Positions 1 through 7,600 of a stretch of DNA of 28,086 bases are shown piece after piece. The position numbers and the translations under genes were made by a program. This DNA is from an uncultured Methanobrevibacter sp. (GTDB lineage: Archaea > Methanobacteriota > Methanobacteria > Methanobacteriales > Methanobacteriaceae). How positions within the stretch are numbered: position 1 is the first letter of the stretch; each line of letters opens with the position of its first letter. Location of the stretch: the NCBI GenBank assembly GCA_902782595.1, contig CACZNW010000064.1:1-28086 (forward strand), read 5' to 3'. The notes below the pieces were generated by a model, which was not told where the DNA came from, did no database searches, and saw only the letters and a list, made by a program, of their open reading frames with translations.

Positions 1-71
1 AAGACATACTCCCCGACGAAGAAATCGCAAAATACACAGGATTAGATTTAAAAACCGTCCAAAAAATTTAA
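1..71 (+). CDS. C-terminal tail of a probable Rpn-family (PD-(D/E)XK) nuclease/transposase-like protein, 5' end outside window
   Basis: The frame starting at base 3 is open to a TAA at 69-71 and encodes about 22 residues ending in DEEIAKYTGLDLKTVQKI. This tail (acidic residues, then a short helix-turn-helix-like segment with I-A-x-x-T-G-L) is typical of the C-terminus of Rpn/YhgA-like recombination-promoting nucleases, which are common in multiple copies in gut methanogens and bacteria. That assignment rests on recall of the family's tail motif and on very few residues, so the function is tentative. The gene converges on the MATE exporter with only 17 bases between the stops, and both share a hairpin at 70-97. 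Confidence 0.5.
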   Translation, partial: DILPDEEIAKYTGLDLKTVQKI

Positions 72-118
72 TAACTAACCTAATCACGTTAACTATTAAA
101 ATAACTCTTATTTTTTTT
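61..118 (-). terminator. Hairpin terminator at the convergent gene ends, possibly bidirectional
   Basis: The arms are 70-79 and 88-97. In minus-strand RNA they give a 10-bp stem (AATAGUUAAC with GUUAGUUAUU) including two G-U wobbles and an 8-base loop, followed by a T6 tract (bases 66 to 61). The MATE stop codon (89-91) is inside the stem. In plus-strand RNA the two wobbles become A-C mismatches, but a T8 tract follows at 111-118, so weaker termination in that direction is possible. Confidence 0.55.
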
Positions 119-1453
119 CAGATAGTAATTAATAAACGCATAATTAAAAATACATCCGATTGACATTCCCACAACCATTCCAACATATATTCCAACATCG
201 GCAAGATTAAATACAAATGCAAACCATCCGGAAAAGATTATTTCCAATATGAATGCTCTTAAAAATGTTAAACCAAGAGAGATTGTTCCCTTGCCCATGG
301 ATTGGAAAAGATTTCCGGCAAGGATACCAAACGGCATAAGCAATATAAAGAAACATAATATATGCAAACAATCAACAACTCTTTGGGATAAAACCGCAGC
401 ATCACTGGAATATGAGAAGATAAATGATAACGGCTCTGCAAATAAAAATAATAATGCACATACAATTACTGATGATATTAATCCTATTTTGACACCGTAA
501 TTTAGGGCTGTTTTAAAGTTGTCTAAATTTTTGGCACCATAAGCCGCTCCACCAACAGTTAAAGCCGCCATACCAATACCTATTAACGGAGCCAGACCAA
601 CTGCAACAAGTCTCCAGGTAGCAGTATATGCTGCAACGGCAACGGTTCCTGAAAGTAATGTTAACCAGTAATTCATCAAAATAGATACGAATGAAAGAAT
701 GAACTGTTCCAAACTGGCCGGAATTCCAACTACCAGAATATCTTTGTAAATTCCGAAATTCCTTTTATATTCACTCATTTTTACCTGTAAAAAACTGTCT
801 TTTTTAATGAACATCCAGTACATCATCAAAAACATAGGTATTGCACCAGCCAGAACGGTAGCAACAGCAGCACCCCCAACTCCAAGATTAAGATAATAAA
901 TAAAAATCGGGTCCAAAATCATGTTTATTACAGCTGTAAAAAGCAGCGGATATGATGCACGTTTAATTTCACCCTGAGACCTGAAAATAGCTGCCATCAT
1001 AGCCGGAAGGAATATTGAAAATATACCTCCAATAACAATACTACCGTAGGTCATTGTTTCAGTTATTACATCACCGGCACCCATAATCAGAAGGAGAGGC
1101 TTTAAGACAATAAGCATGAAAACAGTGGAGATGACCGTTACGATTATACTCAGCATTATAGAGTGAATTGCACTGTTTCCGGCATTGTGATAGTCTTCGG
1201 CTCCAATGTATCTTGCAATCAGACTGTTTGAACCCGCTCCAAGACCATTTGCAAATCCAACCATTGCTAAAAACAGAGGTGTTACAAAACCGACAGCCGC
1301 AAGGGCATTAGATCCCAATCCTGCCACCCATATACCGTCGATGATATTATTCAACATTATAAATAAGTTTGAAATAATGATAGGTAAAGCCAACTTATTT
1401 ATTGCCTGTTTTGGATGGTTTACAATTAAATCTATTTCATCAGTTTTTTCCAT
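89..1453 (-). CDS. MATE family multidrug/cation exporter
   Basis: A 454-residue, almost wholly hydrophobic protein with about twelve membrane segments arranged as two similar halves, which is the length and layout of MATE (MOP superfamily) exporters. The N-terminal part, P-x-x-I-S-N-L-F-I-M-L-N-N-I-I-D, and the later GLGAGSNSLIAR stretch match the NorM/DinF-like archaeal and bacterial members. It probably extrudes drugs or metabolites across the cell membrane using a Na+ or H+ gradient; the substrate cannot be told. The start ATG at 1453 is preceded by AAGGTGA, which overlaps the stop codon of the cca gene just upstream, so it is translated as the last gene of the aroA'-aroB'-thpR-cca operon. 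The link to that operon's functions is not obvious. Confidence 0.9.
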   Translation of the reverse strand: MEKTDEIDLIVNHPKQAINKLALPIIISNLFIMLNNIIDGIWVAGLGSNALAAVGFVTPLFLAMVGFANGLGAGSNSLIARYIGAEDYHNAGNSAIHSIMLSIIVTVISTVFMLIVLKPLLLIMGAGDVITETMTYGSIVIGGIFSIFLPAMMAAIFRSQGEIKRASYPLLFTAVINMILDPIFIYYLNLGVGGAAVATVLAGAIPMFLMMYWMFIKKDSFLQVKMSEYKRNFGIYKDILVVGIPASLEQFILSFVSILMNYWLTLLSGTVAVAAYTATWRLVAVGLAPLIGIGMAALTVGGAAYGAKNLDNFKTALNYGVKIGLISSVIVCALLFLFAEPLSFIFSYSSDAAVLSQRVVDCLHILCFFILLMPFGILAGNLFQSMGKGTISLGLTFLRAFILEIIFSGWFAFVFNLADVGIYVGMVVGMSIGCIFNYAFINYYLKKNKSYFNS

Positions 1454-1457
1454 TTGT

Positions 1458-2810
1458 TCACCTTACTATATGCTGACCGGGATTTAGGAAATCATCTAGA
1501 AACTCCACATCCACATTTTTAAGGTCAGTAAACTCATATGTTTCGACAATGTTGTTTTTAAGATTTTTTCCAACTTTAATTAAACCAATGTGTTCTTTTG
1601 TGAAAATATGAGAAACATAATCAATTGCATTTACAAATTCCCTTTTTTGAGCATGAACCAGATTATCTGAAAGGATATAACAGTTTTCACGACCATATTT
1701 TGCTGTGAAATTCTCACAGGCCTTAGATATAAATACCTTCGGCCCGATATTGACTTTAATATTATTTAATTTTGACGAAGCCATTTCAATTAACACAACA
1801 CATTCAGATTCTTCATCAGACCAGTATCCATAATCAAAGACATTGAATTCTTTATCGTTTAATTTCACAACCAGTGATTCAGTTGTTGCTTTAAGCTGAG
1901 GATACAATGTGTCAAGAGGCATGTCGGGCATGTCGAATTTAATAATTATTAAATCACTGCCCCTTTTTTCAAATTCATCCAAAATTCTATTCTGATTTAA
2001 ATTACGTTTTAAAGGATAGAAATACTCTTTTTTATTGTCACTTGCAAGGTAATTGCGTGCGGATTGAATGAATTCGGCAAATTTGGTTAATGTTAATGCA
2101 GCTCCAACATTACGGTTTTTATCAGTGGGGTCGATTACTATCAGCGGGTCATTGAACTCACCGGAAGTGCCGTAATCTTTTAAATCAATTACATGACCAT
2201 ATTTCCATTCACGGGCATGTTTTAGAGTTTCTTCGAAACTTCCATATTCAATAATGAGAAGTTCACAAAGATAACCTGCAAATCCTCCGACTTTAAACTC
2301 AGATCCGTAAGTACCTGTCATGTCCATGAATCTTTTTAAAAGCAAAACTTCATCAGCCATTTCCTCTGTGAGATTTGCTTTAACATACCTTGTATGAAGT
2401 ATTGTCCTGTCCACTGCTGATTTGAGCTGTGAACCATCTTCAATTTCATAACACGGTACCAAGTCGACTTCATAATCTTCTATTATAGTGGTAACATAAG
2501 GATGTGAGGCAAAATGATGTGATGCATCACCGTTAAATTCATCACTGCATTTATGTGCCAGATATAAACCGGTTTCCTTTAAAACATTTGCATTAACACT
2601 TAACGGGAAAGCCATGAATATATCAATGTCGGATTTTCCTTTAAGTGCAGTGTGTTTTGCAACGGATCCGACAACTGCAATTCTGGCGTCTATGCCTTCC
2701 CCAATACATGTTTTTTCTAAAAAACTGACAAGTTTTTCAGACATTGCATCAATTTCATACTGTTCTTTTTGTGTTGGTTTAATATCATTTAAAATTACTT
2801 CATAATCCAT
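1458..2810 (-). CDS. cca: CCA tRNA nucleotidyltransferase, archaeal class I
   Basis: Adds or repairs the 3'-terminal CCA of tRNAs from CTP and ATP in the cytoplasm. At 450 residues it has the usual length of archaeal class I enzymes. The nucleotidyltransferase core shows G-S-V-A-K-H-T-A-L-K-G-K-S-D-I-D at about residues 48-63, giving the metal-binding D61 and D63, and a third acidic residue D116 in YEVDLVP. The middle and tail regions match the archaeal enzyme's tRNA-binding domains by general character (for example FMDMTGTYGSEFKVGGFAGYL is split here as the K-x-x-G-F-x-G-Y-L-x-E-L-L-I motif around residues 170-190). The ATG at 2810 lies 4 bases after the stop of thpR and has no strong ribosome site of its own, suggesting translational coupling. 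Confidence 0.95.
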   Translation of the reverse strand: MDYEVILNDIKPTQKEQYEIDAMSEKLVSFLEKTCIGEGIDARIAVVGSVAKHTALKGKSDIDIFMAFPLSVNANVLKETGLYLAHKCSDEFNGDASHHFASHPYVTTIIEDYEVDLVPCYEIEDGSQLKSAVDRTILHTRYVKANLTEEMADEVLLLKRFMDMTGTYGSEFKVGGFAGYLCELLIIEYGSFEETLKHAREWKYGHVIDLKDYGTSGEFNDPLIVIDPTDKNRNVGAALTLTKFAEFIQSARNYLASDNKKEYFYPLKRNLNQNRILDEFEKRGSDLIIIKFDMPDMPLDTLYPQLKATTESLVVKLNDKEFNVFDYGYWSDEESECVVLIEMASSKLNNIKVNIGPKVFISKACENFTAKYGRENCYILSDNLVHAQKREFVNAIDYVSHIFTKEHIGLIKVGKNLKNNIVETYEFTDLKNVDVEFLDDFLNPGQHIVR

Positions 2811-2814
2811 ATTA

Positions 2815-3372
2815 TCATAATTTGAATATTTTTAAATCCTCATATATTGGTCCTGCAGGTGTTAAAGTTGATTTTTTAAGACTTATATGTGTAACATCCA
2901 TTTCTCCGATTTCAACATCACTAAACTCTTCAATTACTGATTTTACCTGATTTTTGTTTTTTGCAGATTTCATCCGTCCGATTGTCAGGTGTGTTGAGAA
3001 TTTTTTATCCCTGTCAAATCCTAAACGAACAAATTCCTCATCCAGTTTATCATGAAGGTCTTTAATAACAGCATCCTCATCAATGCCAACCCAGATAACT
3101 TTTATATGATTATTATTTGGAAATGCACCGCAGCCTTTAATTTTAATTTTAAATGAATCAAAATCAGACACAACATTAGCTATTGCATCTTCCAATAAAT
3201 TTAAACCATCAGTATCAATATCTCCAAAGAATTTTAAGGTTAAATGAAGGTTTGTCAATTCAACATATTTTATTTTGGTATCAATCTGTTTGAATTTTTT
3301 GATAATCTTATTTATTTTTGGCTTTAAATCATCATCCAAATCCACTGCAAGAAATGCTCTAACCTGTGACAT
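2815..3372 (-). CDS. thpR: RNA 2',3'-cyclic phosphodiesterase (2H / LigT family)
   Basis: A 185-residue 2H phosphoesterase. Both catalytic H-x-T-x motifs are present: H-L-T-L at about residues 43-46 and H-L-T-I at about 128-131, with the family N-terminus M-S-Q-V-R-A-F-L-A-V-D-L. Members hydrolyse 2',3'-cyclic phosphodiesters at RNA ends and can ligate tRNA halves in vitro. The reading frame could begin at a GTG at 3379-3381, but the ATG at 3372 is preferred: AGGTG lies 6-7 bases upstream, and the family begins at this methionine. The ribosome site lies across the stop codon of aroB'. It sits directly before cca, a neighbour also concerned with tRNA ends, so a shared role in tRNA maturation or repair is a reasonable inference. 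Confidence 0.9.
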   Translation of the reverse strand: MSQVRAFLAVDLDDDLKPKINKIIKKFKQIDTKIKYVELTNLHLTLKFFGDIDTDGLNLLEDAIANVVSDFDSFKIKIKGCGAFPNNNHIKVIWVGIDEDAVIKDLHDKLDEEFVRLGFDRDKKFSTHLTIGRMKSAKNKNQVKSVIEEFSDVEIGEMDVTHISLKKSTLTPAGPIYEDLKIFKL

Positions 3373-3381
3373 CAAAAACAC

Positions 3382-4512
3382 CTACTGTTCTATAATTGTT
3401 TCATCAATAGCTATTCCAAAGTGGCGGGCATTTGATTCAATGTAGACTTTAACTTTATCGCCCGGCTTTACATCAGCCACTGACAAAGGATTATTGTTTT
3501 CATCGACAATTCTGATTGTTTCAGCATTTTGAAGCAGAGTTCTTATGATTTTTCCTTCATATTCAGCTTCGATTAATATAAGAGGCCTTCTCTCGATTTT
3601 ACTTCTTCCGACATAAGCTGTTCTGGAGTTACCTTCAACATCAACAATCAGCACTTCATCTCCGGCAACAAGTTCAGAGAGATATCTTGTTTTATTTCCC
3701 GGAACCATAACATATGCCTGAACAGGCCCCGCATTTACCCTGAACGGACGGGATGCAACATATTCACTTTCCAAACTTTCGGAGTGTACCAGAAACATGG
3801 ATTTTGAGTATGAACCGATGAGCATTCCTTCGCCCGGTTTCATCATATCGGTTGTATCCACACATACCCTGTCGCCTGAACCCAGCGGTTTTACATTGGT
3901 TACAGTTGCCACTTTCAGTTCGTATTTTGTTTGTGATGCTTCAATAACTTCCTGAGCAATTCTTTTGATTTCATTAAAATCATTGGCTTCAAAAAGTACT
4001 CCGTCTGTACCGTGTTCCAATGTTTCCAATGCTACGCGGGCTCCGTCCAGGTCACGTACTGCAGCGATAATTTCAACATCCCTTTTCTGCAGATCTGCGA
4101 TGATGTTTTCAAGAGGAATAATAGTCCAGTCTGTTCCGACAAGAATAATGTAATCTACGATTTCACCTAATTTTACTGCCAGCTGTTCATGAGCCTTATC
4201 AGTTATTTTTATATACGCACAAACTGTTTTTCCTTCGCTTTTTGCTTTTTTTGCATTTGACATGTCTACTGAATTGGAAAAATCATCCTTCAATTCAATA
4301 AATCCATCCCCTTCACCATTAATTCCAACTAAATAAATATCTGCATCATCTGTATTTGCAATTATTTTAACATTACCCAGTTTTCTTATGTTTTCTATAT
4401 CATCCAAATCAAGAACATGATTTATTCCTGATTCCAATGCAGTTGTAATCATTTCTTTTTTATCGTCCCATAGTTCATCAGGAGTGGAAATCCAAGCGAA
4501 TTTATTTTGCAT
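3382..4512 (-). CDS. aroB': 3-dehydroquinate synthase II (aroB')
   Basis: Archaeal enzyme of aromatic amino-acid synthesis. It converts 2-amino-3,7-dideoxy-D-threo-hept-6-ulosonate to 3-dehydroquinate by NAD-dependent oxidative deamination and cyclisation, replacing the DAHP route. About 376 residues, beginning K-F-A-W-I-S-T-P-D-E-L-W-D and containing the conserved blocks L-E-H-G-T-D-G-V-L and G-E-G-M-L-I-G-S-Y-S, which are characteristic of this family and unlike bacterial AroB. Two ATGs are adjacent at 4515 and 4512; AGGTG is 2 bases from the first and 5 from the second, so 4512 is the better start, though the difference is a single methionine. It lies 11-14 bases downstream of aroA', the enzyme that makes its substrate, forming a two-step module. 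Confidence 0.95.
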   Translation of the reverse strand: MQNKFAWISTPDELWDDKKEMITTALESGINHVLDLDDIENIRKLGNVKIIANTDDADIYLVGINGEGDGFIELKDDFSNSVDMSNAKKAKSEGKTVCAYIKITDKAHEQLAVKLGEIVDYIILVGTDWTIIPLENIIADLQKRDVEIIAAVRDLDGARVALETLEHGTDGVLFEANDFNEIKRIAQEVIEASQTKYELKVATVTNVKPLGSGDRVCVDTTDMMKPGEGMLIGSYSKSMFLVHSESLESEYVASRPFRVNAGPVQAYVMVPGNKTRYLSELVAGDEVLIVDVEGNSRTAYVGRSKIERRPLILIEAEYEGKIIRTLLQNAETIRIVDENNNPLSVADVKPGDKVKVYIESNARHFGIAIDETIIEQ

Positions 4513-4526
4513 CATAACACCTTTTT

Positions 4527-5315
4527 TTATAAGAATTTTAAAGCTTCATCAACTTCGGCATCATGATGAACTATTTCTGATATTGCACGGGTGATTTTTC
4601 CAGGGTTTTCGGCCTGGAAGAGATTGCGTCCGAATGCAACTCCAGCTCCCCCGACTTCAAGAGAATCCTTAACCATCTGCAATAACTCTTCATCAGTGTC
4701 TATTTTAGGACCTCCTGCAATAACTACCGGCACGATTGCACCTTCAACCACTTCTTTGAAGGAATCAGGGTCACCTGTGTAGTTGGTTTTTACAATATCC
4801 ACACCAAGTTCTGAACCTACACGTGCAGCATGTTTTACAAATTCCACATCATGTTCGTTTTCCACTTTCTGACCTCTAGGATACATCATTGCAAGTAAAG
4901 GCATTCCCCAGTAGTCACATGTTTCGGCGATTTCACCTAATTCCTGTAACATCTGGCTTTCTGTTTCAGATCCCAGGTTTACATGAATAGATACTGCATC
5001 CGCACCAAGTTGAATAGCCTTTTCCACACTTGTTACTGTTACTTTATCGTTTGGATCCGGTGCAAGTGAAGTACTTGCGGACAAGTGTACAATAAGACCT
5101 ATGTCTTTTCCATAACCACGGTGTCCCTGTTTTACTATTCCCTTATGCATTAAGATTGCATCTGCTCCTCCCTGAGATATTTCCTCCACGGTTTCATCCA
5201 TGTCGATAATACCCGGGATTGGGCCGCTTGATACACCGTGGTCCATTGGTGCAATAACGGTTCTTCCTGTATTTCTGTTTATGATTCTTTCTAAACGAAT
5301 TTTTTTACCTATCAT
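4527..5315 (-). CDS. aroA': 2-amino-3,7-dideoxy-D-threo-hept-6-ulosonate synthase (aroA')
   Basis: A class I aldolase-like enzyme that catalyses the first step of the archaeal shikimate pathway: condensation of L-aspartate semialdehyde with a 6-deoxy-5-ketofructose phosphate. The 262-residue sequence carries A-P-M-D-H-G at residues 22-27, M-Y-P-R-G at 144-148, and D-I-V-K-T-N-Y at 173-179. These give Asp25, Tyr145 and the Schiff-base Lys176, and the spacing agrees exactly with the residues I recall for the Methanocaldococcus enzyme, offset by eight. The ATG at 5315 has GAGGT 6-7 bases upstream. It is the first gene of a five-gene operon (aroA', aroB', thpR, cca, MATE) with a TATA box about 45 bases upstream. 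Confidence 0.95.
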   Translation of the reverse strand: MIGKKIRLERIINRNTGRTVIAPMDHGVSSGPIPGIIDMDETVEEISQGGADAILMHKGIVKQGHRGYGKDIGLIVHLSASTSLAPDPNDKVTVTSVEKAIQLGADAVSIHVNLGSETESQMLQELGEIAETCDYWGMPLLAMMYPRGQKVENEHDVEFVKHAARVGSELGVDIVKTNYTGDPDSFKEVVEGAIVPVVIAGGPKIDTDEELLQMVKDSLEVGGAGVAFGRNLFQAENPGKITRAISEIVHHDAEVDEALKFL

Positions 5316-5641
5316 TTTTTAACCTCGTTAACTATGAATTATATTATATTGGTTTTGATATATAATATTAATTATAAAAACTTGAAGTACCGTATAATAT
5401 TTCAACAATAAAAATAATATTTTTTAAACATTGATATAAAAAAATCTATTCAATTAATACAATTAAATATAAACAATAAAATAATTTAAGATATTAATCC
5501 TAATGTAAAACAAAAAAGACAGGCATTATTAAAACAAAACTAAATTTTACACTATAATATCGAAGTTATCAGACTTTATTTACCAATTATTTTCTTATAG
5601 AATTGAATTAATATCTAAAAAACTTAGTTTTATAAGCATAT
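5316..5641. other. Intergenic region, very AT-rich, no gene seen
   Basis: This 326-base gap holds the aroA' promoter at its left and the downstream end of the methyltransferase unit at its right. At 5615-5622 the sequence CTAAAAAA mirrors TTTTTTAG at 5649-5656 in the methyltransferase tail, which could fold into an A/T-only stem around the stop codon with T6 on its 3' arm. No further open frame with a ribosome site, and no RNA gene, is recognised. Confidence 0.5.
5358..5367 (-). promoter_or_regulatory. Probable TATA box of the aroA' operon
   Basis: On the minus strand this reads ATTATATATC, about 43-52 bases before the aroA' ATG. A start of transcription 25 or so bases downstream would leave a short leader carrying the GAGGT ribosome site. 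A second A/T run closer in (around 5340-5350) could serve instead. Confidence 0.4.
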
Positions 5642-6160
5642 TTAATCCTTTTTTAGTGAAGGAGTCCATAAGTCAAATTCCTTTATTAACGGAGGAATGC
5701 CCGAATCGTGATAGGAATCAAGATAACCATATTCACTGCGATAATCCTCTCCACTGGCTGAAGCCGAATTGAAAAACTCCAAAAGACCACGGTTGCGAAT
5801 TACAGTATGTGTGGGTTTGAATGTGGATGAGTAAATATAGAAAACCTTGAAAACAGTGTCTGGATGATATCCCCCACCCAAATCAATGGCTAAAACATCA
5901 CATGATTGGGTGATTTTAAAAACATCTGCCAGTACTTCATGTAAACGCACATCACCTGAAATGAATTCGATATTTTCAATATTTTCCATTACACCTATTG
6001 CTTCGGGTGAATTATCAAGTGCTATGACATGAGCTTTGGGTGAGATTAATTTTGTTGAACCTCCCAGATGACACCCAAGTTCTATTACCGTATCGCCGTT
6101 TTCAACCAGTTCAAGCAGATCCCTGCGATAATTTTCAATGTTATAACTTAATTTAATCAT
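5642..6160 (-). CDS. Class I SAM-dependent methyltransferase, target unknown
   Basis: A 172-residue Rossmann-fold methyltransferase. Motif I is V-I-E-L-G-C-H-L-G-G-S-T-K (about residues 26-38), followed by H-V-I-A-L-D with the acidic residue that binds the SAM ribose, I-S-G-D-V-R, and D-V-L-A-I-D-L-G-G-G for the motif IV region. Short length without added domains recalls fibrillarin/FtsJ-like or other small RNA or small-molecule methyltransferases, but I do not recognise the substrate. The start is taken as ATG 6160, not the upstream TTG at 6166, because the ATG follows AGGGAT at a suitable distance. It overlaps the pantoate kinase stop by 8 bases, so the two are translationally coupled and probably conserved together. 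Confidence 0.8.
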   Translation of the reverse strand: MIKLSYNIENYRRDLLELVENGDTVIELGCHLGGSTKLISPKAHVIALDNSPEAIGVMENIENIEFISGDVRLHEVLADVFKITQSCDVLAIDLGGGYHPDTVFKVFYIYSSTFKPTHTVIRNRGLLEFFNSASASGEDYRSEYGYLDSYHDSGIPPLIKEFDLWTPSLKKD

Positions 6161-6998
6161 AAACAATCCCTGTATTGTTAAGTTTATCTATATGCAATCC
6201 TTCAACTTCCAGATTTTTGAAGGCATCTTCATTTTCTGCAATTGCGAATGCAGTATTTCCAAGCATTGCCATGGAACTGCCCAAAATATCTGACCTGGAA
6301 TTAAAATAATCAACAAGATTTTTAACTTCCCCAGACATCAGTTCTGTCTGGCGGGAAAATCCATATGAAAAATCAAGGAAATTTCTTAAACTCGGTTTTT
6401 CGACAAAATACTCCATATACTTCAAACCGACATCATAAATAACCTGCTCGTGAGCCGGATTTTCTATGATGCTTGATGTTTCAATTCCACCGAAAGTCTT
6501 CCAGGCCACACACACATCATGTTCGAAGGATTTAATTTCACCGATTCCTGGAGCGCCAGGTGCTAATCTGAAAACCAGACCATGACCTGTTTGGGCAATA
6601 ACATCGCCCAAACCAGCTCCCAGATTGACTTCAGCCATGTGGGCAATCTGGCCGCATAGCTCAAGTGAGTAACCCAGATTTAAAAATTCATTCAATGCCA
6701 GTGTTAAACTTAATGCCGAAGCTGCAGACATTCCAAATCCGGCACCGATAGGAAGCTGAATATCCTGAGTTATTTTAAAATCACGGTCAACTTCCAAAAT
6801 TCTTAAAACTTCATCAATCACAGATGAATTGCCCTGGTTAACATCAATTGCCGGGTCATCCGAATCGGAAACTGTTGTTTTAACACCCTTAGATAATAAA
6901 AACCCGGCACCGCATGAGCCTTTTTTAAGTGAAACCTCATGGTTTTCTATTGTGAAAAAGCCCGTAATGTGGCCGGGTACAAAAACTGAATTTGACAT
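6153..6998 (-). CDS. Pantoate kinase (archaeal CoA biosynthesis)
   Basis: A 281-residue GHMP kinase. The ATP-binding loop P-I-G-A-G-F-G-M-S-A-A is at about residues 83-93, and the N-terminus (F-V-P-G-H-I-T-G-F-F with G-S-C-G-A-G-F at 27-33) is that of archaeal pantoate kinase, which phosphorylates pantoate before phosphopantothenate synthetase acts. This replaces the bacterial PanC/PanK order in most archaea. It is the first gene of a two-gene unit with the small methyltransferase. The ATG at 6998 has no clear ribosome site (GATAC precedes it), so it may be leaderless or poorly led; the 46-base gap to the flavodoxin gene upstream contains that gene's T8 tract. Confidence 0.9.
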   Translation of the reverse strand: MSNSVFVPGHITGFFTIENHEVSLKKGSCGAGFLLSKGVKTTVSDSDDPAIDVNQGNSSVIDEVLRILEVDRDFKITQDIQLPIGAGFGMSAASALSLTLALNEFLNLGYSLELCGQIAHMAEVNLGAGLGDVIAQTGHGLVFRLAPGAPGIGEIKSFEHDVCVAWKTFGGIETSSIIENPAHEQVIYDVGLKYMEYFVEKPSLRNFLDFSYGFSRQTELMSGEVKNLVDYFNSRSDILGSSMAMLGNTAFAIAENEDAFKNLEVEGLHIDKLNNTGIVYD

Positions 6999-7033
6999 GT
7001 ATCAATATTATATCTTCAAGTTAAATAAAATTT

Positions 7034-7047
7034 TTGAAAAAAAATTA
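7034..7047 (-). terminator. T-tract terminator after the flavodoxin gene
   Basis: The stop TAA (7047-7045) is followed directly by eight T residues on the minus strand (7044-7037) and then another T-rich run. No hairpin precedes it. Oligo-T alone is a known archaeal termination signal. Confidence 0.4.
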
Positions 7048-7551
7048 TTCGTCAACCCATGCTTTTACAGTGTCTTTAACGTCATATACACTGGCACCCG
7101 GAATTGACAATCCCTTTTTAAAATCTGCTCCCGCACATAATTTGTCCAAATCCTTTTGGGATGTGCCGAAACCTGAGCCTTCATGTGTGACAAAAGGCTT
7201 TACAGTTTTGGAAGTGAAATCCAATTTTTCAAGCTGTGTAAACATGGGCATCGGCAGAGTTCCCCACCAGTTCGGAAAACCAATGAATATTGTATCATAC
7301 CCGTCAATGCTTTCAAGGGCATTTTTAATCTCGGGTCTTGCATCTTTTTTCTGTTCCTTTTTGGCAACATCAATGCATTTCATATAATCATCGGGATAGT
7401 CAACTGCCGGTTCAACCTTGAAAAGATCAGCTCCCGTGAATTCCTGAATGTATTCTGCAATTATCTCGGTGTTTCCCTTTTCAATGTTTTTAAGTTCTCC
7501 GCCGAAGTAGTTCTCACCGCTTCTTGAAAAATAAATTATCAGACCAGACAT
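7045..7551 (-). CDS. Flavodoxin
   Basis: A 168-residue single-domain flavodoxin-like protein. The N-terminal strand and phosphate loop, L-I-I-Y-F-S-R-S-G-E-N, bind FMN phosphate, and I-F-I-G-F-P-N-W-W-G-T-L-P-M-P near residues 91-105 is the characteristic flavin-shielding loop of the flavodoxin_4 group. The short insertion with G-N-T-E between the loop and first helix is usual for that group. It presumably carries electrons in the cytoplasm; partner unknown. The ATG at 7551 has GTGATG 3-8 bases upstream. It lies 44 bases downstream of fprA in the same direction, but a hairpin plus T10 lies in that gap and no TATA box is evident, so it may depend on read-through or on an unrecognised promoter. 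Confidence 0.85.
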   Translation of the reverse strand: MSGLIIYFSRSGENYFGGELKNIEKGNTEIIAEYIQEFTGADLFKVEPAVDYPDDYMKCIDVAKKEQKKDARPEIKNALESIDGYDTIFIGFPNWWGTLPMPMFTQLEKLDFTSKTVKPFVTHEGSGFGTSQKDLDKLCAGADFKKGLSIPGASVYDVKDTVKAWVDE

Positions 7552-7565
7552 GTCACATCACTTCT

Positions 7566-7600
7566 AAAAAAAAAATGGAAAATAGTCAGAAATGACTATT
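7566..7600 (-). terminator. Hairpin terminator of fprA, stem contains the stop codon
   Basis: AATAGTCA (7600-7593 as AATAGTCA on the minus strand) pairs with TGACTATT (7588-7581) around a four-base TTTC loop. It is followed by TTCCA and a ten-T run (7575-7566). The fprA stop TAG (7598-7596) lies inside the 5' arm. Confidence 0.65.

Noticed and set aside
249..500. Plus-strand open frame inside the MATE gene
   Set aside because: No ribosome site, no family resemblance; antisense of a clear exporter gene.
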